A DNA stretch of 64,000 nucleotides from Loktanella sp. 5RATIMAR09 (GCF_001419985.1 NZ_LJAL01000002.1:62001-126000), one strand, 5' to 3'. Numbered from the stretch's first letter, positions 41,704 to 51,105 are shown. Program-made: numbers and translations. Notes: generated by a model not told the origin, from the sequence alone.

Positions 41704-43223
41704 GAGTACGCGCACAAATCGGCATGGTGCTGAACCTCGACAAATGTATCGGGTGCCACACGTGTTCTGTCACTTGCAAAAACGTCTGGACGAGCCGCGA
41801 CGGCGTTGAATACGCTTGGTTCAACAACGTAGAAACCAAGCCCGGTCTCGGTTATCCGACGGACTGGGAAAACCAGGCGCGCTGGAACGGTGGCTGGGAA
41901 CGCACCAAGAAGGGTAAACTTCAGCCCAAGCAGGGCAGCAAATGGCGGATTTTGGCGAATATCTTTGCCAACCCCGACCTGCCCGAGATCGACGACTACT
42001 ATGAGCCGTTCGATTTTGACTATGACCACCTGAAATCCGCGCCCGAGATGGAGGCGTTCCCGACGGCGCGCCCCCGCTCCAAAATCACCGGTGAGCGGAT
42101 CCAGAAGATCGAAAAGGGCCCGAACTGGGAGGAAATTCTTGGCGGCGAATTCTCGAAACGGTCCGAGGACTACAACTTCGAGGGGATCGAAAAGCAGATT
42201 TACGGGGAATATGAAAATACATTCATGATGTATCTTCCGCGTCTGTGTGAGCACTGCCTCAATCCAACGTGTGTATCGGCCTGCCCATCGGGCGCGATTT
42301 ACAAGCGCGAAGAAGACGGCATCGTTCTGATTGACCAAGAAAAATGTCGCGGCTGGCGGATGTGTGTATCCGGTTGTCCTTACAAGAAAATCTATTACAA
42401 TTGGTCGACCGGAAAATCCGAGAAATGCACCCTGTGTTACCCGCGTATCGAGAGCGGCAACCCGACCGTCTGTTCGGAAACTTGCGTCGGCCGCATCCGC
42501 TATTTGGGCGTCGTGCTGTACGATGCAGACAAGATCGAAGAAGCGGCCAGCGTCGAGAATGATCAGGACTTGTACGAAGCACAGCTGAGCGTGTTCCTTG
42601 ATCCAAGCGATCCCGCGGTGATTGAGGCCGCGCGCGCCGATGGCATCCCGGAAGACTGGATCAAAGGGGCGCAGCAAAGCCCGATCTGGAAGATGGCGAT
42701 GGACTGGAAGGTCGCATTTCCGCTGCATCCGGAATACCGGACGCTGCCGATGGTGTGGTATATCCCGCCGTTGTCCCCAATCCAGAACGCCGCCGAGGCA
42801 GGGGCGATCAGTTCCAAAGACGGCATGCCTGACGTCCAAAATCTGCGTATCCCGGTCAAATACCTCGCAAACATGCTGACAGCAGGCGAAGAAGCACCCG
42901 TTGTGACCGCGCTGGAGCGGATGCTGGCCATGCGGTCTTACATGCGGTCCAAGACCGTGGAAGGTGTCATCGACGAAGGCATCGCGGCGCGTGTCGGCCT
43001 GACCGGTCGCCAGATCGAGGACATGTATAAAATCATGGCCCTTGCTGACTACGAAGATCGCTTTGTCATTCCGACAACCCACCGCGAATTGACGGAAGAA
43101 GCCTATGACCTGAAGGGCGGCTGCGGCTTCACCGACACCAACGGGTGTTCCACAGGTTCGTCTGGAACGTCGCTCTTCGGCGGCAAAAAAAGACCCCTGA
43201 AAATGCCAACGGAGGCAATGTGA
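41700..43223 (+). CDS. narH: NarH nitrate reductase beta subunit
   Basis: 507 aa iron-sulfur electron-transfer subunit. Four Cys clusters are visible: CIGCHTCSVTCKNVW near residue 17, CEHCLNPTCVSACP near 185, CRGWRMCVSGCPYKK with Trp in the [3Fe-4S] site, and CTLCYPRIESGNPTVCSETC. It passes electrons from NarI haems to NarG. The C-terminus ends GCSTGSSGTSLFGGKKRP, common in Rhodobacterales and Paracoccus NarH. It overlaps narG and is followed by narJ after one base. Confidence 0.98.
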   Translation: MRVRAQIGMVLNLDKCIGCHTCSVTCKNVWTSRDGVEYAWFNNVETKPGLGYPTDWENQARWNGGWERTKKGKLQPKQGSKWRILANIFANPDLPEIDDYYEPFDFDYDHLKSAPEMEAFPTARPRSKITGERIQKIEKGPNWEEILGGEFSKRSEDYNFEGIEKQIYGEYENTFMMYLPRLCEHCLNPTCVSACPSGAIYKREEDGIVLIDQEKCRGWRMCVSGCPYKKIYYNWSTGKSEKCTLCYPRIESGNPTVCSETCVGRIRYLGVVLYDADKIEEAASVENDQDLYEAQLSVFLDPSDPAVIEAARADGIPEDWIKGAQQSPIWKMAMDWKVAFPLHPEYRTLPMVWYIPPLSPIQNAAEAGAISSKDGMPDVQNLRIPVKYLANMLTAGEEAPVVTALERMLAMRSYMRSKTVEGVIDEGIAARVGLTGRQIEDMYKIMALADYEDRFVIPTTHRELTEEAYDLKGGCGFTDTNGCSTGSSGTSLFGGKKRPLKMPTEAM

Positions 43224-43224
43224 T

Positions 43225-43944
43225 ATGCGCGTTCAACTTCAAGATAGAACCCTGAAGGCCTTGTCCCTGATCCTGAGTTACCCGACGCGCGAGCTGCAGC
43301 ATGCCATGCCCGAGATAGGAGGCGTTCTTGCCTCGGACACGCGATTGACAGCAGCAGCACGTCGGGCGTTGCGCCCGCTGGTGGAGGAGCTGGCGGTGCG
43401 CGACATCTATGATCTTCAAGAGACGTTTGTCATGCTCTTTGATCGGTCCCGCACCCTGTCGCTCAACCTGTTCGAACATGTTCACGGCGAAAGCCGCGAC
43501 CGGGGCGGTGCGATGGTATCGCTGGTGGAAACCTATCGGGCAGGCGGGTTTGATCCTGTCACATCAGAGTTGCCCGATCACTTGCCGGTGTTGCTGGAAT
43601 TCCTCGCCACGCGCCCTGCGGCTGAAATGCAAGAGACGTTGGAAGACGCGGCCCATATCTTTACCGCGATAGCCGAACGTCTTGAGCGGCGTGAAAGCCC
43701 TTATGCCGCCGTTTTCACGGGGCTCGTCCAACTGTCAGGCGGGCAAGCAAACACAGAAGCCGTTGCTGAAATGCTTGCACAACCCGACGACGACCCCACC
43801 GATTTGGAGGCTTTGGACGAGGTCTGGGAGGAAAGCGAAGTGCTTTTCGGACCCGATCCGAATGCCGGATGTCCACAGGTGCGCGATATGCTCGCCAATA
43901 TGGATGTGCCCATCAACCCCGCGCCGCGCCAAGCGGCCGAATAG
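43225..43944 (+). CDS. narJ: NarJ nitrate reductase assembly chaperone
   Basis: 239 aa. NarJ is not part of the final enzyme; it binds NarG and helps insert the molybdenum cofactor and FS0 cluster. Typical segments are LKALSLILSYPTRELQHAMPE at the start, and YDLQETFVMLFDRSRTLSLNLFEHVHGESRDRG, which is the conserved core. The C-terminal 60 residues are acidic and variable, as in the family. It starts one base after the narH stop and lies 12 bases before narI. Confidence 0.96.
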   Translation: MRVQLQDRTLKALSLILSYPTRELQHAMPEIGGVLASDTRLTAAARRALRPLVEELAVRDIYDLQETFVMLFDRSRTLSLNLFEHVHGESRDRGGAMVSLVETYRAGGFDPVTSELPDHLPVLLEFLATRPAAEMQETLEDAAHIFTAIAERLERRESPYAAVFTGLVQLSGGQANTEAVAEMLAQPDDDPTDLEALDEVWEESEVLFGPDPNAGCPQVRDMLANMDVPINPAPRQAAE

Positions 43945-43956
43945 GGAGAAAGACAC

Positions 43957-44706
43957 ATGTTTCCCAATCTCGATATCGATTTCATCATCTTCGGCATCAT
44001 GCCTTACGCAGCGTTGACCATTCTCGTCGTCGGATCTATCGCGCGTTACGAACGCGACCCGTTCACATGGAAAAGCTCTTCAAGCCAGCTTCTGCGCCGT
44101 AAACAGCTCTTTTGGGGCTCTGTTCTGTTCCATGTCGGGATCATCACCGTTTTCTTCGGCCACCTGATTGGTCTGTTCACACCTGTCTGGGTGCTTGATG
44201 CAGTCGGTGTGCCTTATTGGTTCAAGCAATGGCTAGCGGTTGTTATCGGCGGCCCGGCGGGCGTTGCGGCGCTCATTGGCGCCACGATACTTATTCATCG
44301 CAGGGTCACCGACCCACGGATCTGGCAGCACACGAGCTTCGCGGATATCGGCATTCTGGTGCTGATCTGGCTCCAACTGGTGATCGGCCTTTTGACCATT
44401 ACGCAAACGCTGCAACACATGGATGGCGGTGAAATGGTCCGTTTCATGAACTGGTCGCAAAGCGTCATGACATGGAACATCAACGCATGGGCTACGATGG
44501 TCGATGTCCACTGGCTGTATCGGGCGCATATCTTCCTTGGTTTGATCATCACTGCACTGTTCCCGTTCACACGGCTTGTGCATATGATTTCCGGCTTTGC
44601 AGCGCCGTTCCGGTATCTGCTGCGCCCCGGCTACCAGATCGTTCGGTCGCGCCGCCAGAAAGCGCTGCCAAAACGTCGCCCGACCAACACAACCCCTGCG
44701 GAGTAG
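43957..44706 (+). CDS. narI: NarI nitrate reductase gamma subunit (cytochrome b)
   Basis: 249 aa, five membrane helices. It oxidises quinol and passes electrons through two b haems to NarH. Likely haem ligands are His59 and His69 (VLFHVGIITVFFGHL) and His191 and His209 (RAHIFLG and RLVHMIS); the last pair are 18 residues apart as in E. coli NarI. A basic tail (RSRRQKALPKRRP) follows on the cytoplasmic side. It has AGGGAG upstream and is followed within 7 bases by a PpiC-type gene. Confidence 0.97.
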   Translation: MFPNLDIDFIIFGIMPYAALTILVVGSIARYERDPFTWKSSSSQLLRRKQLFWGSVLFHVGIITVFFGHLIGLFTPVWVLDAVGVPYWFKQWLAVVIGGPAGVAALIGATILIHRRVTDPRIWQHTSFADIGILVLIWLQLVIGLLTITQTLQHMDGGEMVRFMNWSQSVMTWNINAWATMVDVHWLYRAHIFLGLIITALFPFTRLVHMISGFAAPFRYLLRPGYQIVRSRRQKALPKRRPTNTTPAE

Positions 44707-44712
44707 AATTCA

Positions 44713-45510
44713 ATGCATTCAGCGCTCTACCCTGATGTGATCGTCAACGGCGAATTGGTGGAACATACACTGATCGCCGCTGAGACCCAGAACCACGAAG
44801 CCCCGAAAGGCAAGCCGGGCATCGCATGGCGCAAGGCCGCCAATGCGGTGGCGATCCGCACGCTTTTGCTGCAGGAAGCGCGGTCGCGTGGTTTGTCTGT
44901 GGACCGACAAGAGGTTGGTCCGGGACGTTTTGAAACAGACGAGGAGGCCCTGATCCGGGGCCTTCTGGAACAAGCGGTTGATGTTCCACCACAAAGCGAG
45001 GCCGAAATAGAGGCCGAATGGAAGAAAGATCCCTCGCGGTTTCGAACCCCACCTTTGTGGGAAGCATCACATATTCTTTGTGCTTGCGATCCCCGCGATG
45101 CCGAGGCCCGCGAAAAAGCCTTGGCGCGGATAACAGCCATCGCTGCAGTTCTGGCTGGCGATCCCAAGGGGTTTGCAGCGCTGGCGGCGCGTGAAAGTGA
45201 ATGTGGATCGAAAGATGCTGGTGGCGCACTTGGACAATTGGGGCCGGGTGACACCGTTCCGGAGTTCGAGGCCGTCCTGCGCACTCTTCGCGAGGGTGAA
45301 ACGACGTCCGCGCCTGTTTTGACCCGCCATGGCTATCACATCATCCGGCTCGATGCGCTTGCGCAGGGGCAGGTGCTGCCGTTCGAAGCTGTGCGTGAAA
45401 AAATAGCAACTGCCATGGAGAAGGCAGGCTGGGCGCGGCATTCACGACAGTTCATCAAGCAGTTGGTCGAAGCCTCGGAGATCGAAGGGGCAGACCTTCG
45501 CATGGTCTAA
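44713..45510 (+). CDS. PpiC/NifM-type peptidyl-prolyl isomerase
   Basis: 265 aa. The parvulin domain covers about residues 110-215: WEASHILCACDPRD, FAALAARESECGSKDAGGALGQLGPGDTVPEFEAVLRTLREGET, HGYHIIRLD. The N-terminal part is helical and may act as a chaperone arm, as in NifM. No signal peptide is seen, so it is cytoplasmic and may assist folding of the Nar subunits. PpiC-type genes often follow narI in proteobacteria. It lies 6 bases after narI. Confidence 0.9.
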   Translation: MHSALYPDVIVNGELVEHTLIAAETQNHEAPKGKPGIAWRKAANAVAIRTLLLQEARSRGLSVDRQEVGPGRFETDEEALIRGLLEQAVDVPPQSEAEIEAEWKKDPSRFRTPPLWEASHILCACDPRDAEAREKALARITAIAAVLAGDPKGFAALAARESECGSKDAGGALGQLGPGDTVPEFEAVLRTLREGETTSAPVLTRHGYHIIRLDALAQGQVLPFEAVREKIATAMEKAGWARHSRQFIKQLVEASEIEGADLRMV

Positions 45511-45525
45511 TCGGAAGGAAGGGCG

Positions 45526-46089
45526 ATGGGAAAGGATAGTGCGCGACATCTGGGTACCGCGAAACCTGAGCAGGTCAAAATACGTGCGGTCGAAAGCCCT
45601 CTGGACTTTATTTATGAGGACCATGCACGTGAGCGGGAGGTGTGCGCTTTGATTGATCGATTGGTGTCCGCTGCGTCATTGAAAGACGCGGAGATGCATC
45701 AGATTCTTGCCTTTCTCGAAGATCAATTGCCGCAGCATCTGGCGGATGAGGAGATCGACCTTTTTCCGATGATGCTGAAGCGTTGCGATCCGGAAGACGA
45801 AATTGAAAAAGTGATTGATAAACTGCACTCTGATCATGGTCATGCCATGGCAGACGCGCCCGCCATCGTTGCGATTATTCGCGCCTTGGACACGCCGGAC
45901 TCAGAGCTTTCAGATGTTGAATCCCGGCAGATGGCAGAGTTTGCCTATCGTGCGCGCCGCCACCTCACCCTTGAAAACGCGGTCATACTTCCCATCGCAA
46001 GAGCGCGGCTGACAGATGAAGATCTGCGATTAATGAAAATGCATATGCTGGAGCGCCGTGGCGTTGGGCCAACATCGGAGGACAAGTGA
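45526..46089 (+). CDS. hemerythrin-domain protein in the nar operon
   Basis: 187 aa four-helix protein with hemerythrin ligands: DFIYEDHAREREV, PQHLADEEIDLFPMML, HSDHGHAMAD and ARRHLTLENAVILPIA. A short polar N-terminal stretch precedes the domain. Members bind di-iron and sense or detoxify NO or oxygen. Co-transcription with nitrate reductase suits a defence against NO made from nitrite. The next gene begins in the TGATG overlap with its stop. Confidence 0.88.
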   Translation: MGKDSARHLGTAKPEQVKIRAVESPLDFIYEDHAREREVCALIDRLVSAASLKDAEMHQILAFLEDQLPQHLADEEIDLFPMMLKRCDPEDEIEKVIDKLHSDHGHAMADAPAIVAIIRALDTPDSELSDVESRQMAEFAYRARRHLTLENAVILPIARARLTDEDLRLMKMHMLERRGVGPTSEDK

Positions 46090-46706
46090 TGCTGGATGAC
46101 CTTCTGGAGCGCAATGCGAAGTGGTCTGATCACAAAAACGCCGAAGAACCCGGATATTTTGCGCGACTGGCAACGCGGCAATCGCCTGAGTTTTTCTGGA
46201 TTGGGTGTTCAGACAGTAGAGTACCAGCGAATGTCGTCGCCGGTCTAGATCCCGGAGAAGTCTTCGTGCACCGCAACGTGGCCAACGTGATCCATTCGTC
46301 AGACATGAATATGCTGTCAGCACTCGAATTTGCCGTGGATGCCCTCAAGATCAAGGAGATCATCGTCTGCGGGCACTATGGGTGTGGTGGCGTCAAGGCC
46401 GCCACAGAGGACCTTCCGCATGGTTTGGCCGATCACTGGCTGGAGCCGATAAGACGGCTTGCACGCGCCTACGCGGTCGACCTGTCTCAGGAAACGAACG
46501 AGGAGGCGCGTCAGGACAGGCTTGCCGAGTTGAATGTGATTGAAGGTGTCAGACGCGTTGCCGAGACGCCCATCCTTCAACGGGCTTGGCAAAACGCCAC
46601 CAATATTCGGATACACGGTTTGATTTATGGCCTCAAGGATGGCCGCTTGCGCGATCTCGATTGCACCGTGGGTCCCGGGCATTTCCAAGCGGAGGCAGCG
46701 GAATGA
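46089..46706 (+). CDS. beta-class carbonic anhydrase
   Basis: 205 aa. Zinc ligands and active site are visible: FFWIGCSDSRVPAN (Cys, and the Asp-Arg dyad) near residue 39, and IIVCGHYGCGGVKAA (His and Cys) near residue 97. It interconverts carbon dioxide and bicarbonate. The ATG at 46089 overlaps the hemerythrin stop (TGATG); a GTG one codon earlier is possible. Its stop overlaps the moeA start. Its place in a nar operon may relate to bicarbonate supply or pH during anaerobic growth; no direct link is shown. Confidence 0.94.
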   Translation: MLDDLLERNAKWSDHKNAEEPGYFARLATRQSPEFFWIGCSDSRVPANVVAGLDPGEVFVHRNVANVIHSSDMNMLSALEFAVDALKIKEIIVCGHYGCGGVKAATEDLPHGLADHWLEPIRRLARAYAVDLSQETNEEARQDRLAELNVIEGVRRVAETPILQRAWQNATNIRIHGLIYGLKDGRLRDLDCTVGPGHFQAEAAE

Positions 46707-47974
46707 CAATCATTCAGCGCATCGAGAGCCAGACCTGTGGCTGCGACAGGCTAACGGACAAGATTGATCTGATCAGTGTTGATGATGCGATCTTGCGCAT
46801 CGCGCGCGCCACGCAAGCTGTTGTGGAAACGGAAGAAATTGATCTGATGCAAGCAGCCGGTCGCGTGCTCGCGCGTTCAGTGCGATCTTTGGGTATGGTT
46901 CCGCCTTTCGATAATTCCGCGATGGACGGCTACGCAATAAAGTCGGCTGATTTGAATGCCGACGGCCCTTGGGACCTGCGTGTGGCAGACCGGGTTGCGG
47001 CGGGTCAGTCGCGCGCGGAAGAGATACCTGCGAACACAGCCGTCCAGATTTTCACGGGCGCACCCATCCCGCGCGGTGCTGATACCGTCGTGATGCAAGA
47101 AGACGTTGAAAGGTCTGCGGATCGTATAGTTCTTAAGAACAAAGCCAAAACCGGCGCGCATATTCGCAAGGCAGGTGAGGATATGATCGCGGGCAAGATC
47201 ATTGTTCCTACCGGACGACGCCTGACCGCGCGCGACATCGCAGCCTGTGCCGCGGCAGGACACGGAACAGTCAGCGTATACCGACGCATCCGCATCGCCC
47301 TTCTCGTGACCGGAGACGAGGTACGACAGCCCGGTCAGGTGCGCGGCAGCGCAGGTATTTGGGACGTCAACACACCGATGTTGTCTGCGGTAATGATAGC
47401 GCCGCATGTCGAACTTTGTGGTGTCCATCATGCGGCTGACACGCGCAGCGCATTACGTGCACAGTTGAGCGCACTTGCCGAACAGGCAGATATCGTTGTG
47501 ACAACGGGTGGCATTTCGGTGGGGGAAGAGGATCACGTCAAGCCAGTTCTGGCTGACCTGGGCGCGACGATTGATTTCAGCGGCGTAGCGCTAAAGCCGG
47601 GGAAGCCAGTGTCCTTTGGCAAGTATAACGGGACCTATTGGCTGGGTCTGCCGGGCAACCCCCTGTCAGCGTTTGTCACGTGGCAAGTGTTTGGGATTGC
47701 CCTTTGCAATGCCCTGTCTGGGATGACATATCGCAGCGCACAGCGCCGTCATGTCGTTCTTTCGCGCACAGTAAATCACAAACCAGGCAGGTGCGAATTT
47801 CGTTTGGCTCGTCTGGCTGGCTTCGATGGAACAGGTCGTGAAATCGTAGAATTTGAGGATGCAACGCATTCGGGTCGTGTTGCACAACTTCCCGATATGG
47901 ATGGGCTTTTGTTCATCCCCGCAGATGCCGAGGCGTTACCCGCTGGTGCTCTGGTCGAATTTCAACCTTTCTAG
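46703..47974 (+). CDS. moeA: MoeA molybdopterin molybdenumtransferase
   Basis: 423 aa. It inserts molybdate into adenylylated molybdopterin, giving the cofactor needed by NarG. Signatures are PPFDNSAMDGYAIKSADL near residue 70, FTGAPIPRGADTVVMQED, VLVTGDEVRQPGQ-like LLVTGDEV, TTGGISVGEEDHVKPVL and GLPGNPLSAFVTW. The ATG at 46703 overlaps the carbonic anhydrase stop (ATGA); a longer reading from 46586 lies within that gene. Its presence in the nar operon ties cofactor supply to nitrate reductase synthesis. Confidence 0.96.
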   Translation: MTIIQRIESQTCGCDRLTDKIDLISVDDAILRIARATQAVVETEEIDLMQAAGRVLARSVRSLGMVPPFDNSAMDGYAIKSADLNADGPWDLRVADRVAAGQSRAEEIPANTAVQIFTGAPIPRGADTVVMQEDVERSADRIVLKNKAKTGAHIRKAGEDMIAGKIIVPTGRRLTARDIAACAAAGHGTVSVYRRIRIALLVTGDEVRQPGQVRGSAGIWDVNTPMLSAVMIAPHVELCGVHHAADTRSALRAQLSALAEQADIVVTTGGISVGEEDHVKPVLADLGATIDFSGVALKPGKPVSFGKYNGTYWLGLPGNPLSAFVTWQVFGIALCNALSGMTYRSAQRRHVVLSRTVNHKPGRCEFRLARLAGFDGTGREIVEFEDATHSGRVAQLPDMDGLLFIPADAEALPAGALVEFQPF

Positions 47975-47993
47975 GATAGAGGGCATACCGAAC

Positions 47994-48512
47994 ATGCAAA
48001 TTGCTTACACCATGGCGCCGGGCAGGGGGGATACAGATCTTCTTCTATTCAAGGTCGCTGAAATCCTTGCCTCCAAAGGCTACATAACATGCGGCACGGT
48101 TCAGATAAACACCGAATGTGGGGAAGGCCCATGTGACATGGATGTAAAGGTGCTCCCCCAAGGTCCGACTTTGCGGATTTCACAGAGCCTTGGACCAGCG
48201 TCGCGGGGATGCAGACTGGATCCTGACAGCCTCGAAACCGCAGTTGGGCTTGTGACGTCACGACTTGTGCTCGGGGCTGATGCTGTAATCATCAACAAAT
48301 TCGGCAAGCACGAAGCCGAAGGCCGTGGTTTTCGATCCGTGATCGCTGATGCGATTTCTAGGGATATTCCTGTTCTGGTTGGCATAAACGCGCTCAATTC
48401 CGACGCGTTTCTAGAGTTCGTGGGTCGTGATGCAATCCAATTGGAACCGTTCGAGAGCACCATTCTGGACTGGCTGGAGGCATCGTTGAACGGCGCTCAA
48501 AAAGTTGCCTGA
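47994..48512 (+). CDS. DUF2478 protein, molybdenum-associated
   Basis: 172 aa. It resembles DUF2478 proteins, predicted NTP-binding proteins often found next to molybdate transport or molybdenum enzymes. The N-terminus has a loop (YTMAPGRGDTDLLLFKVAEIL) in place of a classic Walker A, and VIINKFGKHEAEGRGF is the family hallmark. Cys residues cluster in TCGTVQINTECGEGPCDMD. It lies 19 bases after moeA and seems to close the nar operon. A role in molybdenum cofactor handling is inferred. Confidence 0.82.
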   Translation: MQIAYTMAPGRGDTDLLLFKVAEILASKGYITCGTVQINTECGEGPCDMDVKVLPQGPTLRISQSLGPASRGCRLDPDSLETAVGLVTSRLVLGADAVIINKFGKHEAEGRGFRSVIADAISRDIPVLVGINALNSDAFLEFVGRDAIQLEPFESTILDWLEASLNGAQKVA

Positions 48513-48549
48513 CGGGCATTGGAACAAAAACGATTCATCTGACCGTGCC

Positions 48550-48578
48550 GCAACATCATTAATCTGTTTAATGTGCGG
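48550..48578. terminator. bulged hairpin after the nar operon
   Basis: CATTAA at 48557-48562 pairs with TTAATG at 48568-48573, and flanking GC arms (CCGCA and TGCGG) extend the stem across a 4-base bulge. It lies about 40 bases after the DUF2478 stop. There is no T-run, so it could also be a regulatory site for the next gene. Confidence 0.35.
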
Positions 48579-48666
48579 TCGGGGTCGCCGCGTAAAAATT
48601 GACGGTGATGTTGGGTGCTCTGATGATTAGACATGTATAAAGGACCGAATTGGTGGAGATAAAGCA

Positions 48667-48969
48667 ATGATGTTGGGCGAAATTCTGACCGCCGCGCGTA
48701 AATCCGGGACTGGGATCCAAGACTGGTTGGCACCCGCTGAGCCGGAGATTTGGGCGGCTCTCGGTCAAGCCGCCGAGGCAGAAGGGATGGACCATGCCGC
48801 TTATGCCCGCCTCGCGGTCGCGGACTTTTCGAACAACGCACCTGAGGAAGACTGGGCAACGATGATGAGCCGAATTCGTGATGCCCGGGACCCGGGCCAG
48901 GCTTGCCTGCTCTCGATGATCACCTGGCGCTTGGCCAAGAGCGAAAAAAAATGTAGCCACAATCACTAG
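48667..48969 (+). CDS. hypothetical 100-aa protein
   Basis: 100 aa with an ATG at 48667 and GGAG upstream. The sequence is helical and Ala/Glu rich (LAPAEPEIWAALGQAAEAEGMDHAAYARLAVADF) and ends in a basic, His/Cys tail (KSEKKCSHNH). No domain is recognised. It stands about 150 bases after the nar operon, beyond a hairpin, so it may have its own promoter. Coding looks plausible from residue composition, and I give no function. Confidence 0.6.
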   Translation: MMLGEILTAARKSGTGIQDWLAPAEPEIWAALGQAAEAEGMDHAAYARLAVADFSNNAPEEDWATMMSRIRDARDPGQACLLSMITWRLAKSEKKCSHNH

Positions 48970-49810
48970 GATAGAGGCGTTTCAAATGGCAGTGCAGGCG
49001 CTACTCGGGGCTGAAATTTGCTGGTGTGGTTGCGGTGCGCTTGCCGCAAACCAAGACGTTCTGCAAGATTGATCCGAAATGAGCGTGCCTTCATTTGGCG
49101 GCTCGCAGCGCGGAACTTGCCTTAGGCCCTGAGCCCGAGGTTCTGGGTCGTTCAGGTCAATCGGTCCGATACGTGTCTGGAAATTTCGGACAGGGTACGA
49201 CAGGTGCAGGCAAGAGCCGGAGCCCTGCAACAGTTGGGTTGTGGTTGAATGCTCAACTTTTTTGACCCAGAGAAAAGGCTTGGCAGGTCCGCGCAAAGCG
49301 ATTGGTGCAATAGCGCGTCGACATCGCATGAGCTTTATTCTTGACGGACAGGGGTGGCGACCACTGCTTGAATGATAGCGTGGCACGTCCTTGAGTTGGA
49401 CGTCGGGCTGATCCTGTGGGTCTCAGAGGATATCGCCGTTACAGTGTTTCAGGATGATCTGAGAGAATGTGTGACGTGGCCGACGAGTGCTGCGGTTTGT
49501 TGAGCCGGGTCGGTGTTCGCAGGATCTGCACACTGTCAAAACATAGGCGAATGATCGTTGGCTGCAGCATGCTGTTCCGCATCCCGACGGACGTCTATTT
49601 GGCTTCTGAAAGTGGCGATAGAGCAGGGTGTTGCAATCCCGAATCCACTTAAACACCGCCGTTTGCCTGTCTTCGCCCTCAAGGGACTAGACTGCCCCAA
49701 TTCGCGTAAGGTTTTTGTTCCATAGCAGACGAAAAGTGGCACAGATGAATGAGCAAAGGATCATAGAGTCGGCATGACAGTTGAGGGTTCGCTAACTAGC
49801 GCACATCATT
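48970..49810. other. long gene-free region between nar and fah loci
   Basis: About 840 bases with only short, overlapping open frames on both strands, none with a credible start, domain or codon pattern. No tRNA, insertion sequence end or repeat was recognised. Minus-strand reading at 49423-49656 has a faintly protein-like stretch (FKWIRDCNTLLYRHFQ). A decayed gene or mobile element is possible but not shown. Confidence 0.5.
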
Positions 49811-49833
49811 GACGGCGCTGATCTAGCGCCGTC
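49811..49833. terminator. hairpin terminator of the hmgA-maiA-fahA operon
   Basis: GACGGCGCT-GATCT-AGCGCCGTC is a perfect 9-bp GC-rich stem, 21 bases beyond the minus-strand fahA stop. On the minus strand it is followed by AATGATG and on the plus strand by TAAGTTTATATT. The T-run is weak on either strand. Confidence 0.6.
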
Positions 49834-49854
49834 TAAGTTTATATTACGCTCATC

Positions 49855-51105
49855 TTAGTCCAGCGCTTGCGCAGGTCGCACTGTTCCCGCGCAATTCCCA
49901 AAGCCGATTTGGTATCCGTCACCCTTTGCGGCACCGCGCAAGGTCAAGGTATCCCCATCCTCAAGGAAAGTACGGGTCTCGCCGGTATCCAGCGTCAGGG
50001 GGTCTTTGCCCGCCCAGCTGAGTTCCAGCAGACTGCCGCGGTTGCCTTTTTCGGGGCCGGAAATCGTGCCAGATCCCAAAAGGTCGCCCACGCGCATCGG
50101 ACAGCCGCTGGTCGTGTGGTGGGTCAATAGCTGGGCGGCAGAGTAATACATCTCGTTGTAGTTGGTGCGCGACAGGATCGTTTCCGCTTTACCTTCGGGG
50201 GCAAGGCCAACCTCGAGGTCAATATCATACAGCATCGGACCGGGCTCGCGCAGATAGGGCAGCAATTCCTTTTCACGCGGTGGTGTTGTGGTGCGGAAGG
50301 GTTCAAGTGCTGCCTTGGTCACGATCCACGGGCTGACAGTGGTCGCCGTCGCCTTGGCCTGAAACGGCCCAAGCGGTTGGTATTCCCACGCCTGAATGTC
50401 GCGCGCGGACCAGTCGTTGAGCAACACATAACCAAAGATCATATCGTCCGCTTCCTGCACTGTCACACGGCCTTTGGACGGTGTGCCGACGATGGCGCCC
50501 ATCTCGAGTTCCAGATCAAAACGCTTGGACGGCGCAAAGACGGGCATATCCATGTCGGGTGCTTTCAACTGGCCATTGGGCCGCGTGATGTCTGTGCCGC
50601 TGACCACCACCGACGACGCGCGGCCATTGTAACCGATCGGGATATGCAGCCAGTTGGGCGGCAGGGCGTTGGCCGGATCGCGGAATAGGGAACCGACGTT
50701 GAAGGCGTGATGACGGCCTGCGTAAAAGTCGGTGAATTCCGTCACGGTGAATGGCATTTCCAGCGTGGCATCGGCCATTGCCACCAGATGCGGTTCAAGG
50801 TCGGATTGCTGTACAGAACCTTCGGCCAAGGCGGTCGTCAGATGGGTGCGGAGGCTGGCCCAGACGTCCGGACCCAGCGCCATGAAATCATTCCATGTCC
50901 CGCGCGCGAAAACGCCTGTCTGTGGCAGCTCAAGCAGCCCCGCTTTTTCCAATGCGGTCACGTCAAGGATCTGATCTCCGATGGCCACACCGGCATGCAG
51001 ATCACTGCCAGCCACATGAAACGCCCCATAAGGCAGGTTGTTGAGGGGGAAGTCAGTATCGGCCGCATTGGCGCTTGCGACCCAAGAGCGCAGAAGTTGT
51101 GTCAT
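49855..51105 (-). CDS. fahA: fumarylacetoacetase
   Basis: 416 aa. It splits fumarylacetoacetate into fumarate and acetoacetate, the last step of tyrosine/homogentisate breakdown. Typical segments are FTDFYAGRHHAFNVGSLFR with the catalytic His region, LELEMGAIVG for metal ligands, and WSARDIQAWEYQPLGPFQAK and GSGTISGPE near the C-terminus. The ATG at 51105 has AAGGAAA upstream; the longer reading from 51156 overlaps maiA. It ends the operon hmgA-maiA-fahA. Confidence 0.96.
   Translation of the reverse strand: MTQLLRSWVASANAADTDFPLNNLPYGAFHVAGSDLHAGVAIGDQILDVTALEKAGLLELPQTGVFARGTWNDFMALGPDVWASLRTHLTTALAEGSVQQSDLEPHLVAMADATLEMPFTVTEFTDFYAGRHHAFNVGSLFRDPANALPPNWLHIPIGYNGRASSVVVSGTDITRPNGQLKAPDMDMPVFAPSKRFDLELEMGAIVGTPSKGRVTVQEADDMIFGYVLLNDWSARDIQAWEYQPLGPFQAKATATTVSPWIVTKAALEPFRTTTPPREKELLPYLREPGPMLYDIDLEVGLAPEGKAETILSRTNYNEMYYSAAQLLTHHTTSGCPMRVGDLLGSGTISGPEKGNRGSLLELSWAGKDPLTLDTGETRTFLEDGDTLTLRGAAKGDGYQIGFGNCAGTVRPAQALD

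Noticed and set aside
41670..43082. 470-codon open frame on the minus strand across narH
   Set aside because: It is the antisense shadow of narH, whose Fe-S motifs and overlap with narG are unmistakable; the minus frame has no domain.
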